Shown in pieces: positions 16,671-24,788 of a DNA stretch of 41,062 bases. A program made the translations under genes and the position numbers. A model generated the notes under the pieces. The model saw only the letters and a list, made by a program, of their open reading frames with translations. It searched no databases and was not told where the DNA came from. The stretch comes from Magnetococcales bacterium (GTDB lineage Bacteria > Pseudomonadota > Magnetococcia > Magnetococcales > Magnetaquicoccaceae). Location of the stretch: assembly GCA_015231775.1 (NCBI GenBank), contig JADGAY010000012.1, forward strand, positions 1 to 41,062. Direction: 5' to 3'. Every line of letters begins with the position of its first letter. Positions within the stretch are counted from its first letter, which is position 1.

Positions 16671-17630
16671 ATGGATAACCCCATGGAACTCTCCATCGTG
16701 ATCCCCGTCTACCAGAGCGAATCCTGTTTGCGGCCCCTCATCGAACGCATCCACCAGGCCTTGGAACCGGAAGGGATCCCCTTCGAGGTGATTCTGGTCA
16801 ACGATGGGTCGCGGGATGGCTCCTGGCGGGAGATCGCCGGTTTGTGCGCGCGTCATGCGAATGTGGTCGGGGTCAACCACCGGCGTAATTTCGGGCAGGA
16901 TAACGCCATCATGACCGGATTGCGACTGGCCCAGGGACGTTTCGTGGCCACCATGGACGACGATCTCCAGCACGATCCGTTTGACCTGCCCCGACTGCTG
17001 GCGGCCATGCGCGCCAGCGATGACGAGGTGATCTTCGGATCCATGGAAAACAGCCTGGATCCAGCCTGGAAACGACTGGGGCGTCTGTTGCACGCCCGTA
17101 CCCTGGAGTGGTTGCTCGACAAACCCCGGGATCTCCAGTTCACCTCCTATCGACTGATGCGGGGCGAGGTGGTGCGGGACATCACCTTTTATGAGGGGGC
17201 CTTTCCCTTCATCGATGCCCTGCTGGTGCAGGTCTCCACCCGTTTCGGACAGATCCCGGTACGGCTGCATGCCCGTCATTCCGGCCAGAGCAACTACTCC
17301 TTCTTCCGCTCGATCCAGTTGTGGATGAAGCTGCTGATCTCGTTTTCCATCAAACCGTTGCGACTGGTCACCTATCTGGGAGTCGGCGCTTTTCTCACCG
17401 GATTGCTCGCTGCTGGGGTGGTGGTGGTGGAGAAACTCTTCTGGCCCGAGATGTTCGATCCCAACGATGCCGGATGGGCATCCCTCATGGTGGTGATGCT
17501 GATCATGAATGGTTTGCAGATGAGTTTCATCGGGGTTCTGGGGGAGTATGTGGGCCGCTCATACGTGTTGCTCAGCCGCCGTCCCCAGGCGGTGATCGCC
17601 AAGGTTCTCAATGGCCCCCGGCCTCCGTGA
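16671..17630 (+). CDS. GT2 glycosyltransferase with C-terminal membrane anchor (GtrB/ArnC-like)
   Basis: The protein has about 319 residues. The GT-A domain has 'L-S-I-V-I-P-V-Y' at the start, 'L-V-N-D-G-S-R-D-G-S' near residue 45, 'R-N-F-G-Q-D-N-A' and the metal motif 'M-D-D-D-L-Q-H-D-P'. Two membrane helices follow at about 230-255 and 270-295, as in undecaprenyl-phosphate sugar transferases (GtrB, ArnC). 'Q-S-N-Y-S' near residue 210 matches the conserved 'G-x-S-x-Y' region of that branch. It could move the dTDP-amino sugar or another sugar to the lipid carrier. Start: ATG at 16671 (GTG at 16653 and ATG at 16683 are alternatives). Its last 23 nt overlap the tail of the convergent aminotransferase gene. 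Confidence 0.88.
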   Translation: MDNPMELSIVIPVYQSESCLRPLIERIHQALEPEGIPFEVILVNDGSRDGSWREIAGLCARHANVVGVNHRRNFGQDNAIMTGLRLAQGRFVATMDDDLQHDPFDLPRLLAAMRASDDEVIFGSMENSLDPAWKRLGRLLHARTLEWLLDKPRDLQFTSYRLMRGEVVRDITFYEGAFPFIDALLVQVSTRFGQIPVRLHARHSGQSNYSFFRSIQLWMKLLISFSIKPLRLVTYLGVGAFLTGLLAAGVVVVEKLFWPEMFDPNDAGWASLMVVMLIMNGLQMSFIGVLGEYVGRSYVLLSRRPQAVIAKVLNGPRPP

Positions 17631-18783
17631 GGATGCCGGAAACAGCCGTGATCACATCCGTCACGTCCGCGTCGCTCAGACCCGCCGAGAGCGGCAGTGA
17701 AACGGTTTGCCTGCTCACCTGGGCGGTGACCGGATAATCCTCGATGCGCCACCCGAACATCTCGATGTAGCACGGATGTTCCGGAATGCTCAGATAATGG
17801 ACGCTGATGCCGATGTTGTTGGCCTTCATGGCATCGAGAAAATGGCTTCTGGGCATGCCGATGCACGCTTCATCCCACAAAATGGTATAGAGATGATGGG
17901 CGTGGCGGATCTCCGTCGTCGAGTTCAACGGGCGTTGCAACGGCAGATTGGCAAAGGCATCCTGATAGCGGTGCCAGATCTCCCGGCGTCGCAGCCATGA
18001 CCGTTCGATCCGCTTGAGTTGATGGATCCCGAGGGCGGCCTGAATATCGGTCATGTTGTATTTATAGCCGACCTCCACCACCTGGTACTGCTTGAACCCC
18101 TCGGTGCCGAACCGTTTCCAGGCGTCGTGGGTCATGCCGTGCAGCGCCAGGGTCTTGATGCGCGCCGCCTGTTCCGGCTTTTTGGTCAGCACCATTCCCC
18201 CTTCGCCGGTGACCAGATTCTTGGTGACATAGAAGCTGAAACAGCCGAAATCGCCCATGGTTCCGGCCTTGCGGCCATGGTATTCGGTTTCGATGGCGTG
18301 GGCGCAATCTTCGAGGATGATCAGTCCATGGCGCGCGGCGAGCGCCTCGAGGCGCGCCATGTCGCAGGGATAACCGCCGTAGTGGACCACCACGATGGCG
18401 CGGGTGCGCGGGGTGATCTTCTCCTCCACCCGATCGGGATCGAGGTTGAAGGTGTGTGGATCGATATCGGCCAGCACCGGCGTCGCGCCGACGTAGAGGA
18501 TGGTGTTCACCGTGGCGCAGAAGGTGAGCGCGGTGGTGATCACCTCGTCCCCAGGCCCGAGTCCCGCCACGATCATGCTCAGGTGGAGCGCGGCGGTGCA
18601 GGAGTTGACCGCGATGGCGTATGGCGCGTTTTTATAACGCTTGAAATCCTCCTCAAAGCGGGCCGTCTTCGGACCAGTGCCGATCCAGCCGCTCCGCAGG
18701 CTGTCAAGCACCTCCTCGATCTCCGCTTCCTCCAGAACGGGCTTGCCGAACACCAAAAATTGATCGCGAACCGGTTTGTTCAT
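17608..18783 (-). CDS. DegT/DnrJ/EryC1-family sugar aminotransferase
   Basis: The protein has 391 residues and is a PLP enzyme of the sugar-nucleotide aminotransferase family. Features are 'S-C-T-A-A-L-H-L' near residue 61, the PLP-binding 'E-D-C-A-H-A-I' near 158, and the Schiff-base Lys188 in 'F-Y-V-T-K-N-L-V-T-G-E-G-G'. Start ATG at 18783 overlaps the rmlB stop as ATGA, and rmlA is just upstream. So the substrate is very probably the dTDP-4-keto-6-deoxyglucose made by RmlA and RmlB. No 3,4-ketoisomerase (FdtA/QdtA) is present here, so amination at C4 (viosamine or Fuc4N type) is more likely than at C3. Neither rmlC nor rmlD is in the window, which argues against L-rhamnose as the product of this set. 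Confidence 0.92.
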   Translation of the reverse strand: MNKPVRDQFLVFGKPVLEEAEIEEVLDSLRSGWIGTGPKTARFEEDFKRYKNAPYAIAVNSCTAALHLSMIVAGLGPGDEVITTALTFCATVNTILYVGATPVLADIDPHTFNLDPDRVEEKITPRTRAIVVVHYGGYPCDMARLEALAARHGLIILEDCAHAIETEYHGRKAGTMGDFGCFSFYVTKNLVTGEGGMVLTKKPEQAARIKTLALHGMTHDAWKRFGTEGFKQYQVVEVGYKYNMTDIQAALGIHQLKRIERSWLRRREIWHRYQDAFANLPLQRPLNSTTEIRHAHHLYTILWDEACIGMPRSHFLDAMKANNIGISVHYLSIPEHPCYIEMFGWRIEDYPVTAQVSRQTVSLPLSAGLSDADVTDVITAVSGILTEAGGH

Positions 18784-19799
18784 GGTGTCAGATTCTCCAG
18801 ATGCCAGGCCACGGTGCGGCGCAGACCGGTGGTCAGATCGACGGATGGTCGCCAATCCAATGCGGCGCGCGCCTTGGAGTCGTCGATGGCGTAGCGCCAG
18901 TCGTGACCCGGACGGTCGGTCACGAAGGTGATGAGATCGGCATGCGGGTGGCCGATGGGACGGTATTCATCGAAAATGGCGCACAATTGACGGGTGATCT
19001 CCAGATTGGTGGGATCGTCTCCGCCCCCGAAGTTGTAGCGTTCGCCGGGCTGACTGGCGTGGATCACCCGGTCGATGCCACGGCAGTGGTCCGTGACGAA
19101 CAGCCAGTCGCGCCGGTTCCCGCCGTTGCCGTAAACCGGGATCGGTTTGCGGTCGATGCAGGCGCGGATCACGGTCGGGATGAAGGCCTGACTTTGTTGG
19201 GCCGGACCGTAGTTGTTGGAGCAGTGGGAAAAGGTGACCGGCAGGCCATGGGTGTGGTGATAGGCCCAGGCCAGATGGTCCCCAGAGGCCTTGGAGGCTG
19301 AATAGGGGGAGTTGGGATGGTAGGGGGTGGTTTCGGTGAAGGGGGGATCCCCTTCGCCGAGGGCCCCGAACACCTCATCGGTGGAGACCTGATGGTAGCG
19401 GCAGGCGTCGGATGAGAGGTGGTTCTCCTCGAGCCAGAAGCGTCGCGTCGCCTCCAGCAGGGTGAAGGTGCCGACGATGTTGCTCTGGATGAAGGGGGCC
19501 GGTCCGTGGATCGAACGATCCACATGGGTTTCGGCGGCGAAGTGGACCAGGGTGTCGATTTCGTGGGTACGCAGCAGATGATCCACCAGGTCGGCATCGC
19601 CGATATCCCCGTGCACGAAGTGGTGACGGGAGGGGTCGGGCAGATTCCGTAACCGGTCGAGGGATCCCGAATAGGTGAGCTTGTCGAGGTTGACCACCCG
19701 CGGCCCAGGGTGGGTTTGCAGCCAGAAGTGGATGAAATGGCTGCCGATGAAGCCGGCGCCACCGGTCACCAGGATATTTTTCGGGGTGTGGATCTTCAT
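18780..19799 (-). CDS. rmlB: dTDP-glucose 4,6-dehydratase
   Basis: The protein has 339 residues, normal for RmlB/RfbB. It turns dTDP-glucose into dTDP-4-keto-6-deoxyglucose with bound NAD. It has the Rossmann motif 'G-G-A-G-F-I-G-S-H' at 13-21, 'H-F-A-A-E-T-H-V-D-R-S-I', the catalytic 'S-T-D-E-V-F-G', the 'Y-S-A-S-K' Tyr-Lys pair and 'N-N-Y-G-P'. The gene follows rmlA after 15 nt and overlaps the aminotransferase by 4 nt, making a tight three-gene operon. The ATG start is clear. Confidence 0.96.
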   Translation of the reverse strand: MKIHTPKNILVTGGAGFIGSHFIHFWLQTHPGPRVVNLDKLTYSGSLDRLRNLPDPSRHHFVHGDIGDADLVDHLLRTHEIDTLVHFAAETHVDRSIHGPAPFIQSNIVGTFTLLEATRRFWLEENHLSSDACRYHQVSTDEVFGALGEGDPPFTETTPYHPNSPYSASKASGDHLAWAYHHTHGLPVTFSHCSNNYGPAQQSQAFIPTVIRACIDRKPIPVYGNGGNRRDWLFVTDHCRGIDRVIHASQPGERYNFGGGDDPTNLEITRQLCAIFDEYRPIGHPHADLITFVTDRPGHDWRYAIDDSKARAALDWRPSVDLTTGLRRTVAWHLENLTP

Positions 19800-19814
19800 G
19801 GGAATGGGCGATCG

Positions 19815-20693
19815 TCACCAGGCGCGTTTGGCGGCCCGCAGGCGTTGCAGATAGGTTCCATAGTCGTTTCTGGCGTAGTGATGGGCCAACCGTTCCAGGT
19901 CGGCCTGGTCGATGTATCCCAGGTTGTAGGCCACCTCTTCCGGACAGGCGATCATCAATCCCTGGCGTCGTTCCACGGCGGCGACGTAGTTGGCCGCCTC
20001 CAGCAGTGACTCATGGGTGCCGGTGTCGAACCAGGCATTGCCGCGTCCCAGCAGGCGCAGCTTCAATTGGCCGAGGCGCATGTAATGCTTGTTGACATCG
20101 GTGATCTCCAGTTCGCCGCGCGGGGAGGGTCGCACCTCCTTGGCCACCGACACGACATCGCCGGCATAGAAGAAGAGTCCGGTCATGGCCCAGTTGGAGC
20201 TGGGATGGGTCGGCTTCTCCTCGAGGCTGATCACCCGTTCGTCGGCGTCGAAGTTGACCACGCCATAGCGTTCCGGATGCTGGACGTAGGAGGCGAGAAT
20301 CAGACTCCCCTCTTCGAGGCGCGCCGAATCCTTGAGGATGCCGGGCATCCCTTCCCCGTAGAAGATGTTGTCACCCAGAATCAGGGCCACGGTATCGCGA
20401 CCGATGAAGGATTCGCCGATCAGGATCGCCTGCACGGTGCCGCCGGGAACCGGTTGCACGGCGTAGGAGAGGGAGATGCCCCACTGGGAACCATCCTGGA
20501 GCAGTCGCTGGAAGGCGTGCTGATCTTCCGGTGTCGTGATGATGAGAATATCCCGGATCCCGGCCAGCATCAAGGTGGTGAGCGGGTAGTAGATCAAGGG
20601 CTTGTCGTAGACCGGCAGGAGCTGTTTGCTCATGGCCATGGTCAAAGGATAGAGCCGAGAGCCGGAACCGCCGGCCAGGATGATGCCTTTCAT
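19815..20693 (-). CDS. rmlA: Glucose-1-phosphate thymidylyltransferase
   Basis: The protein has 292 residues. It makes dTDP-glucose from dTTP and glucose 1-phosphate. It begins '[18 protein letters not shown]', with the nucleotide-binding signature, then '[17 protein letters not shown]', 'G-D-N-I-F-Y-G' and 'E-E-K-P'. It is the first gene of the rmlA-rmlB-aminotransferase operon. Start: ATG at 20693 with GGAG 9 nt upstream. An in-frame TTG at 20699 is less likely. Confidence 0.96.
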   Translation of the reverse strand: MKGIILAGGSGSRLYPLTMAMSKQLLPVYDKPLIYYPLTTLMLAGIRDILIITTPEDQHAFQRLLQDGSQWGISLSYAVQPVPGGTVQAILIGESFIGRDTVALILGDNIFYGEGMPGILKDSARLEEGSLILASYVQHPERYGVVNFDADERVISLEEKPTHPSSNWAMTGLFFYAGDVVSVAKEVRPSPRGELEITDVNKHYMRLGQLKLRLLGRGNAWFDTGTHESLLEAANYVAAVERRQGLMIACPEEVAYNLGYIDQADLERLAHHYARNDYGTYLQRLRAAKRAW

Positions 20694-20745
20694 GTCCAAG
20701 TTCTCCGTGTCAAGCGCGCGAATTGGCGCGTGAATGCGATTTATT

Positions 20746-20774
20746 TTGACAATAATCTCGTGCAGTCATTAAGG
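20746..20774 (+). promoter_or_regulatory. Possible promoter reading into repeat copy 2 and the sulfotransferase
   Basis: A perfect -35 TTGACA (20746-20751) is followed after 17 nt by TTAAGG, a poor -10. If active, the transcript would run through repeat copy 2 in its plus orientation before reaching the sulfotransferase start. Confidence 0.25.
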
Positions 20775-20827
20775 TGACCTGAAACGAGATCTGATTTTTG
20801 GCTTTCTGACGACCTCTTCCTGTCTGA

Positions 20828-20934
20828 GAGGCTGTTTGGACCGCCAAATTGCGCAGCAATTTGAGCAGCGCGAATCGATTTGTTTGATTCGTGCAGGTTT
20901 GGTGATTCCATGAATGGAATCACCAAACAGCCTC
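20828..20934 (+). repeat. Palindromic intergenic repeat, copy 2 (107 bp)
   Basis: The ends are GAGGCTGTTTGG (20828-20839) and CCAAACAGCCTC (20923-20934). Inside, the order is as in copy 1: CAAATT/AATTTG stem, the GAATCGA-type stem with loop TTTGT, then a perfect 15-bp stem GTTTGGTGATTCCAT/ATGGAATCACCAAAC. It lacks a 34-nt segment (hairpin plus GCCATGCATGGC) present in copy 1. Differences in the GAATCGA stem are G-T wobbles on the plus strand. It lies between divergent rmlA and the sulfotransferase gene. Confidence 0.85.
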
Positions 20935-20960
20935 TAAGAACATGGCAGGATGCAGATTCG

Positions 20961-22016
20961 ATGCCGCTTTCACTCTTCGTCGTCGGTTGCGACCGCTCCG
21001 GCACCACCCTGTTGACCTCCTTGTTGGAGGCGGGGTTCGGGTTGGCCGCTCCGCTGGAGACCCATGTCATCCCCGCATTCGGGCGTGGGGTGTGGGCCTG
21101 GGGCAACTTGGCCGAGGGTGCCCGGCGGCGACGGTTGATGGCGGCCATGGTCGATTTCGTCACGATCTTGACCGTGCGCACCTATCCGACCAAGCGTCTC
21201 GAGGATCTCCAGCCGGTGACGCTTTTGGCGGTTCGCGACCGGCTCGATGCGCTGGTGGATGAGAGCCTGACTTTCGGGGATCTGATCCAGGGGTGGTTCG
21301 AGGCTTTCGCCGCGTTCCACGGCCAGTCGGGTTGGGTGGACAACAGCTCCTTTTACGAATCCCTGCCGCTTGCCATCTGGGAGACCCATCTGCCGGAGAT
21401 GCGGGTGATCCACATCGTGCGCGATGGTCGGGACGTGGCCTTGTCGTGGCTCAAATCCTGGTGGGGACCGGCCACCCTGGGCGAGGCGGCCTGGTTGTGG
21501 AGCCGGCATGTGCGTGACAAGCGCGCCTGGGGGGTGGCCCATCCGGCGCAGTATCTGGAGATCTCCTACGAGACCCTGCTGACCCGACCCGAGGAGACGG
21601 TGGCCCGCATCGCCGCCTTTTTGAACCGCCCGGTGCCCCCGTGGCCGGTGGATCCGAGCTTGAGCGCATCGGCGCGGGTGCTCTCCACCGGCGGGACGCA
21701 TGACCTGTTGCGCGGTCCGGTCAAGTCCGACAACCGGGAGAAGTGGCGCGCGGCCTTGAGCGAGGACGACCAGCGGCTGTTCGAGTGGTTTGCCGGCGAC
21801 ACCCTGCGGGCTTGCGGTTACCCGACCCGGTTTGATGGGATGTCGGCGTTCGCACGTCTCGCCCTGGCGCCTCGGGCCTTTTTTTCCCTGGGGAAACGGT
21901 TTCTGACCCCGGTCTACTACGCCAAGAAGGCCAAATGGGCGGTTCCCTGGGTGTTGCGTATCGCCGGACCGCTGCGCGGGGTGGTGGTGCGTCTGGCCAT
22001 CGGTCGCGGCGGGTGA
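20961..22016 (+). CDS. PAPS-dependent sulfotransferase
   Basis: The protein has 351 residues of the bacterial sulfotransferase family. It should move sulfate from PAPS to a hydroxyl group, here probably of a glycan or lipid. The 5'-phosphosulfate loop is 'V-G-C-D-R-S-G-T-T-L-L' at 8-18. The 3'-phosphate motif is 'V-I-H-I-V-R-D-G-R-D-V-A-L-S' at about 149-162. Start: ATG at 20961 with AGGA 10 nt upstream. The open frame extends back into repeat copy 2, but those codons are repeat sequence. CysC, encoded 12 kb away at the other end of the glycan region, makes its co-substrate. It ends 6 nt before the radical SAM gene, so it may share a transcript with the AmmeMemoRadiSam genes. Confidence 0.88.
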   Translation: MPLSLFVVGCDRSGTTLLTSLLEAGFGLAAPLETHVIPAFGRGVWAWGNLAEGARRRRLMAAMVDFVTILTVRTYPTKRLEDLQPVTLLAVRDRLDALVDESLTFGDLIQGWFEAFAAFHGQSGWVDNSSFYESLPLAIWETHLPEMRVIHIVRDGRDVALSWLKSWWGPATLGEAAWLWSRHVRDKRAWGVAHPAQYLEISYETLLTRPEETVARIAAFLNRPVPPWPVDPSLSASARVLSTGGTHDLLRGPVKSDNREKWRAALSEDDQRLFEWFAGDTLRACGYPTRFDGMSAFARLALAPRAFFSLGKRFLTPVYYAKKAKWAVPWVLRIAGPLRGVVVRLAIGRGG

Positions 22017-22022
22017 CCGTCC

Positions 22023-23000
22023 GTGCGTACCGTTACCTGCACGCTCTGTCCCAGGCTCTGCGTCATCCCGGAAGGGGGTGCCGGGGATTGTCGCATCCGG
22101 GTGCATCGCAACGGCAAGCTCGTGGCCACCACCTATTCCCGCCCCTCGGCGATCCACATCGATCCGATGGAGAAGAAACCGCTGTTTCACTTTCTGCCCG
22201 GCTCATCGATCTTTTCCATCGCCACCGCCGGCTGCAATCTGCACTGCCGCTTCTGCCAGAACTGGCAGCTCTCCCAGCGCGGCGGGGAGGAGATGGAGGT
22301 GGTCTACACCGCGCCACCCGAGGCGGTGGTGGCCGAGGCCCGCTCCCGCAACTGCCCTTCCATCGCCTACACCTACTCCGAGCCCCTGGTCTTTTATGAA
22401 TACGTGCGCGATACCAGCCGGATCGCGCGGGAGCAGGGGATTCGGAACGTGCTGGTCTCCGCCGGCTACATCAACCGCGAACCCCTGCGCGCCCTGGCCC
22501 CGTTGATCGACGCGGCCAACATCGACATCAAGGCCTTTGACGACCGTTTCTATCGGGAGGTGTGCGGGGCCACCCTCAAACCGGTGCTCGATGGCCTGGT
22601 GATCCTCAAGGAGGCCAACGTCTGGCTGGAAATCACCTGTCTCATCGTGCCGGGCCTCAACGACGATCTGGTGCGGGTGGGGGAGATGTGCCGCTGGATC
22701 CGCGACCATTTGGGCGTCGGCACGCCGGTTCATTTCAGCCGTTTTTTCCCCATGTATCAGATGCAAAACCTCCCGCCGACCCCGGCGGAGACCCTGATCC
22801 GCTGTCGCGACGTGGCGCGCGCCCACGGATTGGAGCATGTGTATGTCGGCAATCTGGCCGGCGGAACCGGCGAGGATACCCTCTGTCCGCGCGATCAGAC
22901 CTTGCTGATCCGTCGTTTTGGCTTCACCATACGGGAGATGTACTTAACGGATGGTAGGTGTCCGACCTGTCGGGAGCCAATCGCGGGAGTTTGGTCATGA
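22023..23000 (+). CDS. amrS: AmmeMemoRadiSam system radical SAM enzyme
   Basis: The protein has 325 residues. The radical SAM [4Fe-4S] site is 'C-N-L-H-C-R-F-C' (Cys71, Cys75 and Cys78). An N-terminal 'C-T-L-C-P-R-L-C' and 'G-D-C' (Cys6, 9, 13, 23) and a C-terminal 'C-P-T-C-R-E-P-I' add further metal sites, as in this family, which resembles pyruvate formate-lyase activases. The segment 'Y-T-Y-S-E-P' and the 'F-P-M-Y-Q-M' region are typical. The partner genes for MEMO and AMMECR1 follow directly, as a fusion. The reaction is not established to my knowledge. Start: GTG at 22023 after a GGTGA. The stop overlaps the next small ORF as ATGA. Confidence 0.92.
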   Translation: MRTVTCTLCPRLCVIPEGGAGDCRIRVHRNGKLVATTYSRPSAIHIDPMEKKPLFHFLPGSSIFSIATAGCNLHCRFCQNWQLSQRGGEEMEVVYTAPPEAVVAEARSRNCPSIAYTYSEPLVFYEYVRDTSRIAREQGIRNVLVSAGYINREPLRALAPLIDAANIDIKAFDDRFYREVCGATLKPVLDGLVILKEANVWLEITCLIVPGLNDDLVRVGEMCRWIRDHLGVGTPVHFSRFFPMYQMQNLPPTPAETLIRCRDVARAHGLEHVYVGNLAGGTGEDTLCPRDQTLLIRRFGFTIREMYLTDGRCPTCREPIAGVWS

Positions 23001-23188
23001 CGGAGAGCGTCGAGAGAGACGCCGGGAGCGCGGATCCACCGACGCGCCGGGAGTTGTTGGGTGGCGTGGCGGGGTGCGGTCTGCTGCTCGTCGTGCCCTT
23101 GGCCAGCCCCGATGAGGCGTGGGCTGGACCGATCGAACGCGGGCTCGATGCGGTGGATTATGCGGCCCCTTGCATCTGGGCAGGGTGA
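22997..23188 (+). CDS. 63-residue protein with a twin-arginine-like leader
   Basis: The ATG at 22997 overlaps the radical SAM stop (ATGA), and the ORF ends 6 nt before the MEMO-AMMECR1 gene. The tight packing argues that it is real. Residues about 17-43 look like a Tat export leader: 'T-R-R-E-L-L-G-G' then 'V-A-G-C-G-L-L-L-V-V-P-L-A' and a possible cleavage region 'E-A-W-A-G'. Only about 20 residues remain, ending 'D-Y-A-A-P-C-I-W-A-G' with one cysteine. I do not recognise a family. It could be a small exported partner or substrate of the radical SAM enzyme, or the remnant of a larger Tat protein. Confidence 0.6.
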   Translation: MTESVERDAGSADPPTRRELLGGVAGCGLLLVVPLASPDEAWAGPIERGLDAVDYAAPCIWAG

Positions 23189-23194
23189 GCGGGG

Positions 23195-24769
23195 ATGAAA
23201 AACGGGCGAATCCTTTGGGTTGGGTTGTGGCTGGTTGTTGTCCTGGCGTCGGGCCTGGCCCATGCCGGGCAGACGGACGAAAAGCGCATTCGTCCCGCTG
23301 CCGTGGCCGGATCGTGGTATCCGGGCGAGGCGGCTGCCTTGAGAGGCGATCTGGAGCAGGCGTTCTCCAAACTCCCCCCGCCATCGGAGGTCGCCGGTGC
23401 GCCGGTGCGTGCCCTGCTGGCCCCGCATGCCGGCTATCGCTTCAGCGGTGCCACGGCGGCGGCGGCGTTCCGGATGGTGGCCGGCAAATCATTCAAGCGC
23501 GTCGTGGTGCTGGGCCCTTCCCATCAGGGGGCGTTTCAGGGGTTGGCCCTGCCGGAGGTCACCCACTACCAGACCCCCCTGGGGGAAATCCCCCTGGATG
23601 ACGAGGCGTTGAAGGGTTTGGCCACCTCTGGGATCGCCAGCCGCATCCCCGGTGTCGATGCGAAAGAGCATGCCATCGAGATGCAGCTCCCCTGGTTGCA
23701 ACAGGCGCTGCAACCAGGCTGGAAACTGGTGCCACTGCTGGTGGGTGGGGTGGATCCGGCCTTAAGCCGCAAGGCGGCCCGCGCGTTGCGGCCTTGGCTC
23801 GACGAACAGACCCTGTTGGTGGTATCCGGAGATTTCACCCATTTCGGTCCGGCCTATGACTATCTTCCCTTCCCGGTGGATGGGGAGACCGAGGGGAAGA
23901 TTCGCGCCCTCGACATGGGCGCCTGGGAACGGGTCCAGGCGCGGGATGCGGCGGGACTCTACGCCCATCGCACCAAAACCGGCATCACCGCCTGTGCCTT
24001 TGGTCCGTTGACCATCCTGATCCACCTGATGACCCCGGAAACGGTCGCCAACCTGGAGGCCCATGCCACCAGCGGTTCCTTGCCCGAAAATTCCAACTCG
24101 GTGAGCTATCTGGCCGCCTCCTTTCGCGATCCGGCCCCGCTCTCCAAGGGCGGGGATCCCGTCGATGACGCGGCCCCGGATGTCCGGGAGCTTTCCGGGG
24201 AGGAGTTGCGACTGTTGCACCGGTTGGCGGTGCGCACCGTGCGTCTGGCGGTGGAGAAAGGGGTGGAGTCCATCGACGTGGACCGGTTGCTCGATGGGGT
24301 GGTTCTCACGGAGAGCTTGAAACAGCCGCGCGGGGTGTTCGTGACCCTCAACACCATGCCGGAAGAGCGTCTGCGCGGTTGCATCGGTCACATCGAACCG
24401 CTGTTGCCACTGTATGAGGCGGTGATCGACAACGGGGTCAACGCCGCGTTACGCGATCGACGTTTTCGCCCCGTGACACGGACGGAGTTGGCCGGACTGG
24501 AACTGGAGGTGAGCGTGCTCACCCCGTTGCGTCCGATCGCCGCTGTTGAGGCGTTCGAAGTGGGCAAGCATGGCATCGTGATGAGCAAGGCCGGAAGACG
24601 GGCGGTATTCTTGCCGAACGTCGCCACCGAGCAGGGGTGGAGTCGCGAGGAGACCTTGACCCATCTCTCTCTCAAGGCGGCCCTGCCGGCGGATGGCTGG
24701 AAAACCGATGCCCGTTTCGAGGTGTTCACCACGCAACGATTCACCGCTCCGCTCGGGAGCGAAAAATAA
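23195..24769 (+). CDS. Exported MEMO-AMMECR1 fusion (AmmeMemoRadiSam proteins B and A)
   Basis: The protein has 524 residues. A Sec signal peptide (about 1-24, ending 'L-A-H-A') is followed by a MEMO domain (about 33-312) and an AMMECR1 domain (about 335-520). MEMO features are 'A-G-S-W-Y-P', His78 in 'A-P-H-A-G-Y', His110 in 'G-P-S-H', '[11 protein letters not shown]', 'S-G-D-F-T-H-F-G' and Cys267. The two His and the Cys match the metal-site residues known in human MEMO1 (His49, His81, Cys244) with the same 32-residue His-His spacing. AMMECR1 shows the hallmark 'L-R-G-C-I-G-H' at about 393-399. The fusion and the leader place both activities in the periplasm, which is notable because the eukaryotic relatives are intracellular. 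Start: ATG at 23195 after GAGCGGGG. Confidence 0.93.
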   Translation: MKNGRILWVGLWLVVVLASGLAHAGQTDEKRIRPAAVAGSWYPGEAAALRGDLEQAFSKLPPPSEVAGAPVRALLAPHAGYRFSGATAAAAFRMVAGKSFKRVVVLGPSHQGAFQGLALPEVTHYQTPLGEIPLDDEALKGLATSGIASRIPGVDAKEHAIEMQLPWLQQALQPGWKLVPLLVGGVDPALSRKAARALRPWLDEQTLLVVSGDFTHFGPAYDYLPFPVDGETEGKIRALDMGAWERVQARDAAGLYAHRTKTGITACAFGPLTILIHLMTPETVANLEAHATSGSLPENSNSVSYLAASFRDPAPLSKGGDPVDDAAPDVRELSGEELRLLHRLAVRTVRLAVEKGVESIDVDRLLDGVVLTESLKQPRGVFVTLNTMPEERLRGCIGHIEPLLPLYEAVIDNGVNAALRDRRFRPVTRTELAGLELEVSVLTPLRPIAAVEAFEVGKHGIVMSKAGRRAVFLPNVATEQGWSREETLTHLSLKAALPADGWKTDARFEVFTTQRFTAPLGSEK

Positions 24770-24788
24770 TGGAGGGGAGACTGAAACC

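Noticed and set aside
20880-20960. N-terminal extension of the sulfotransferase
   Set aside because: Its codons are repeat copy 2 sequence. The conserved protein begins at the ATG at 20961, which has its own ribosome site.
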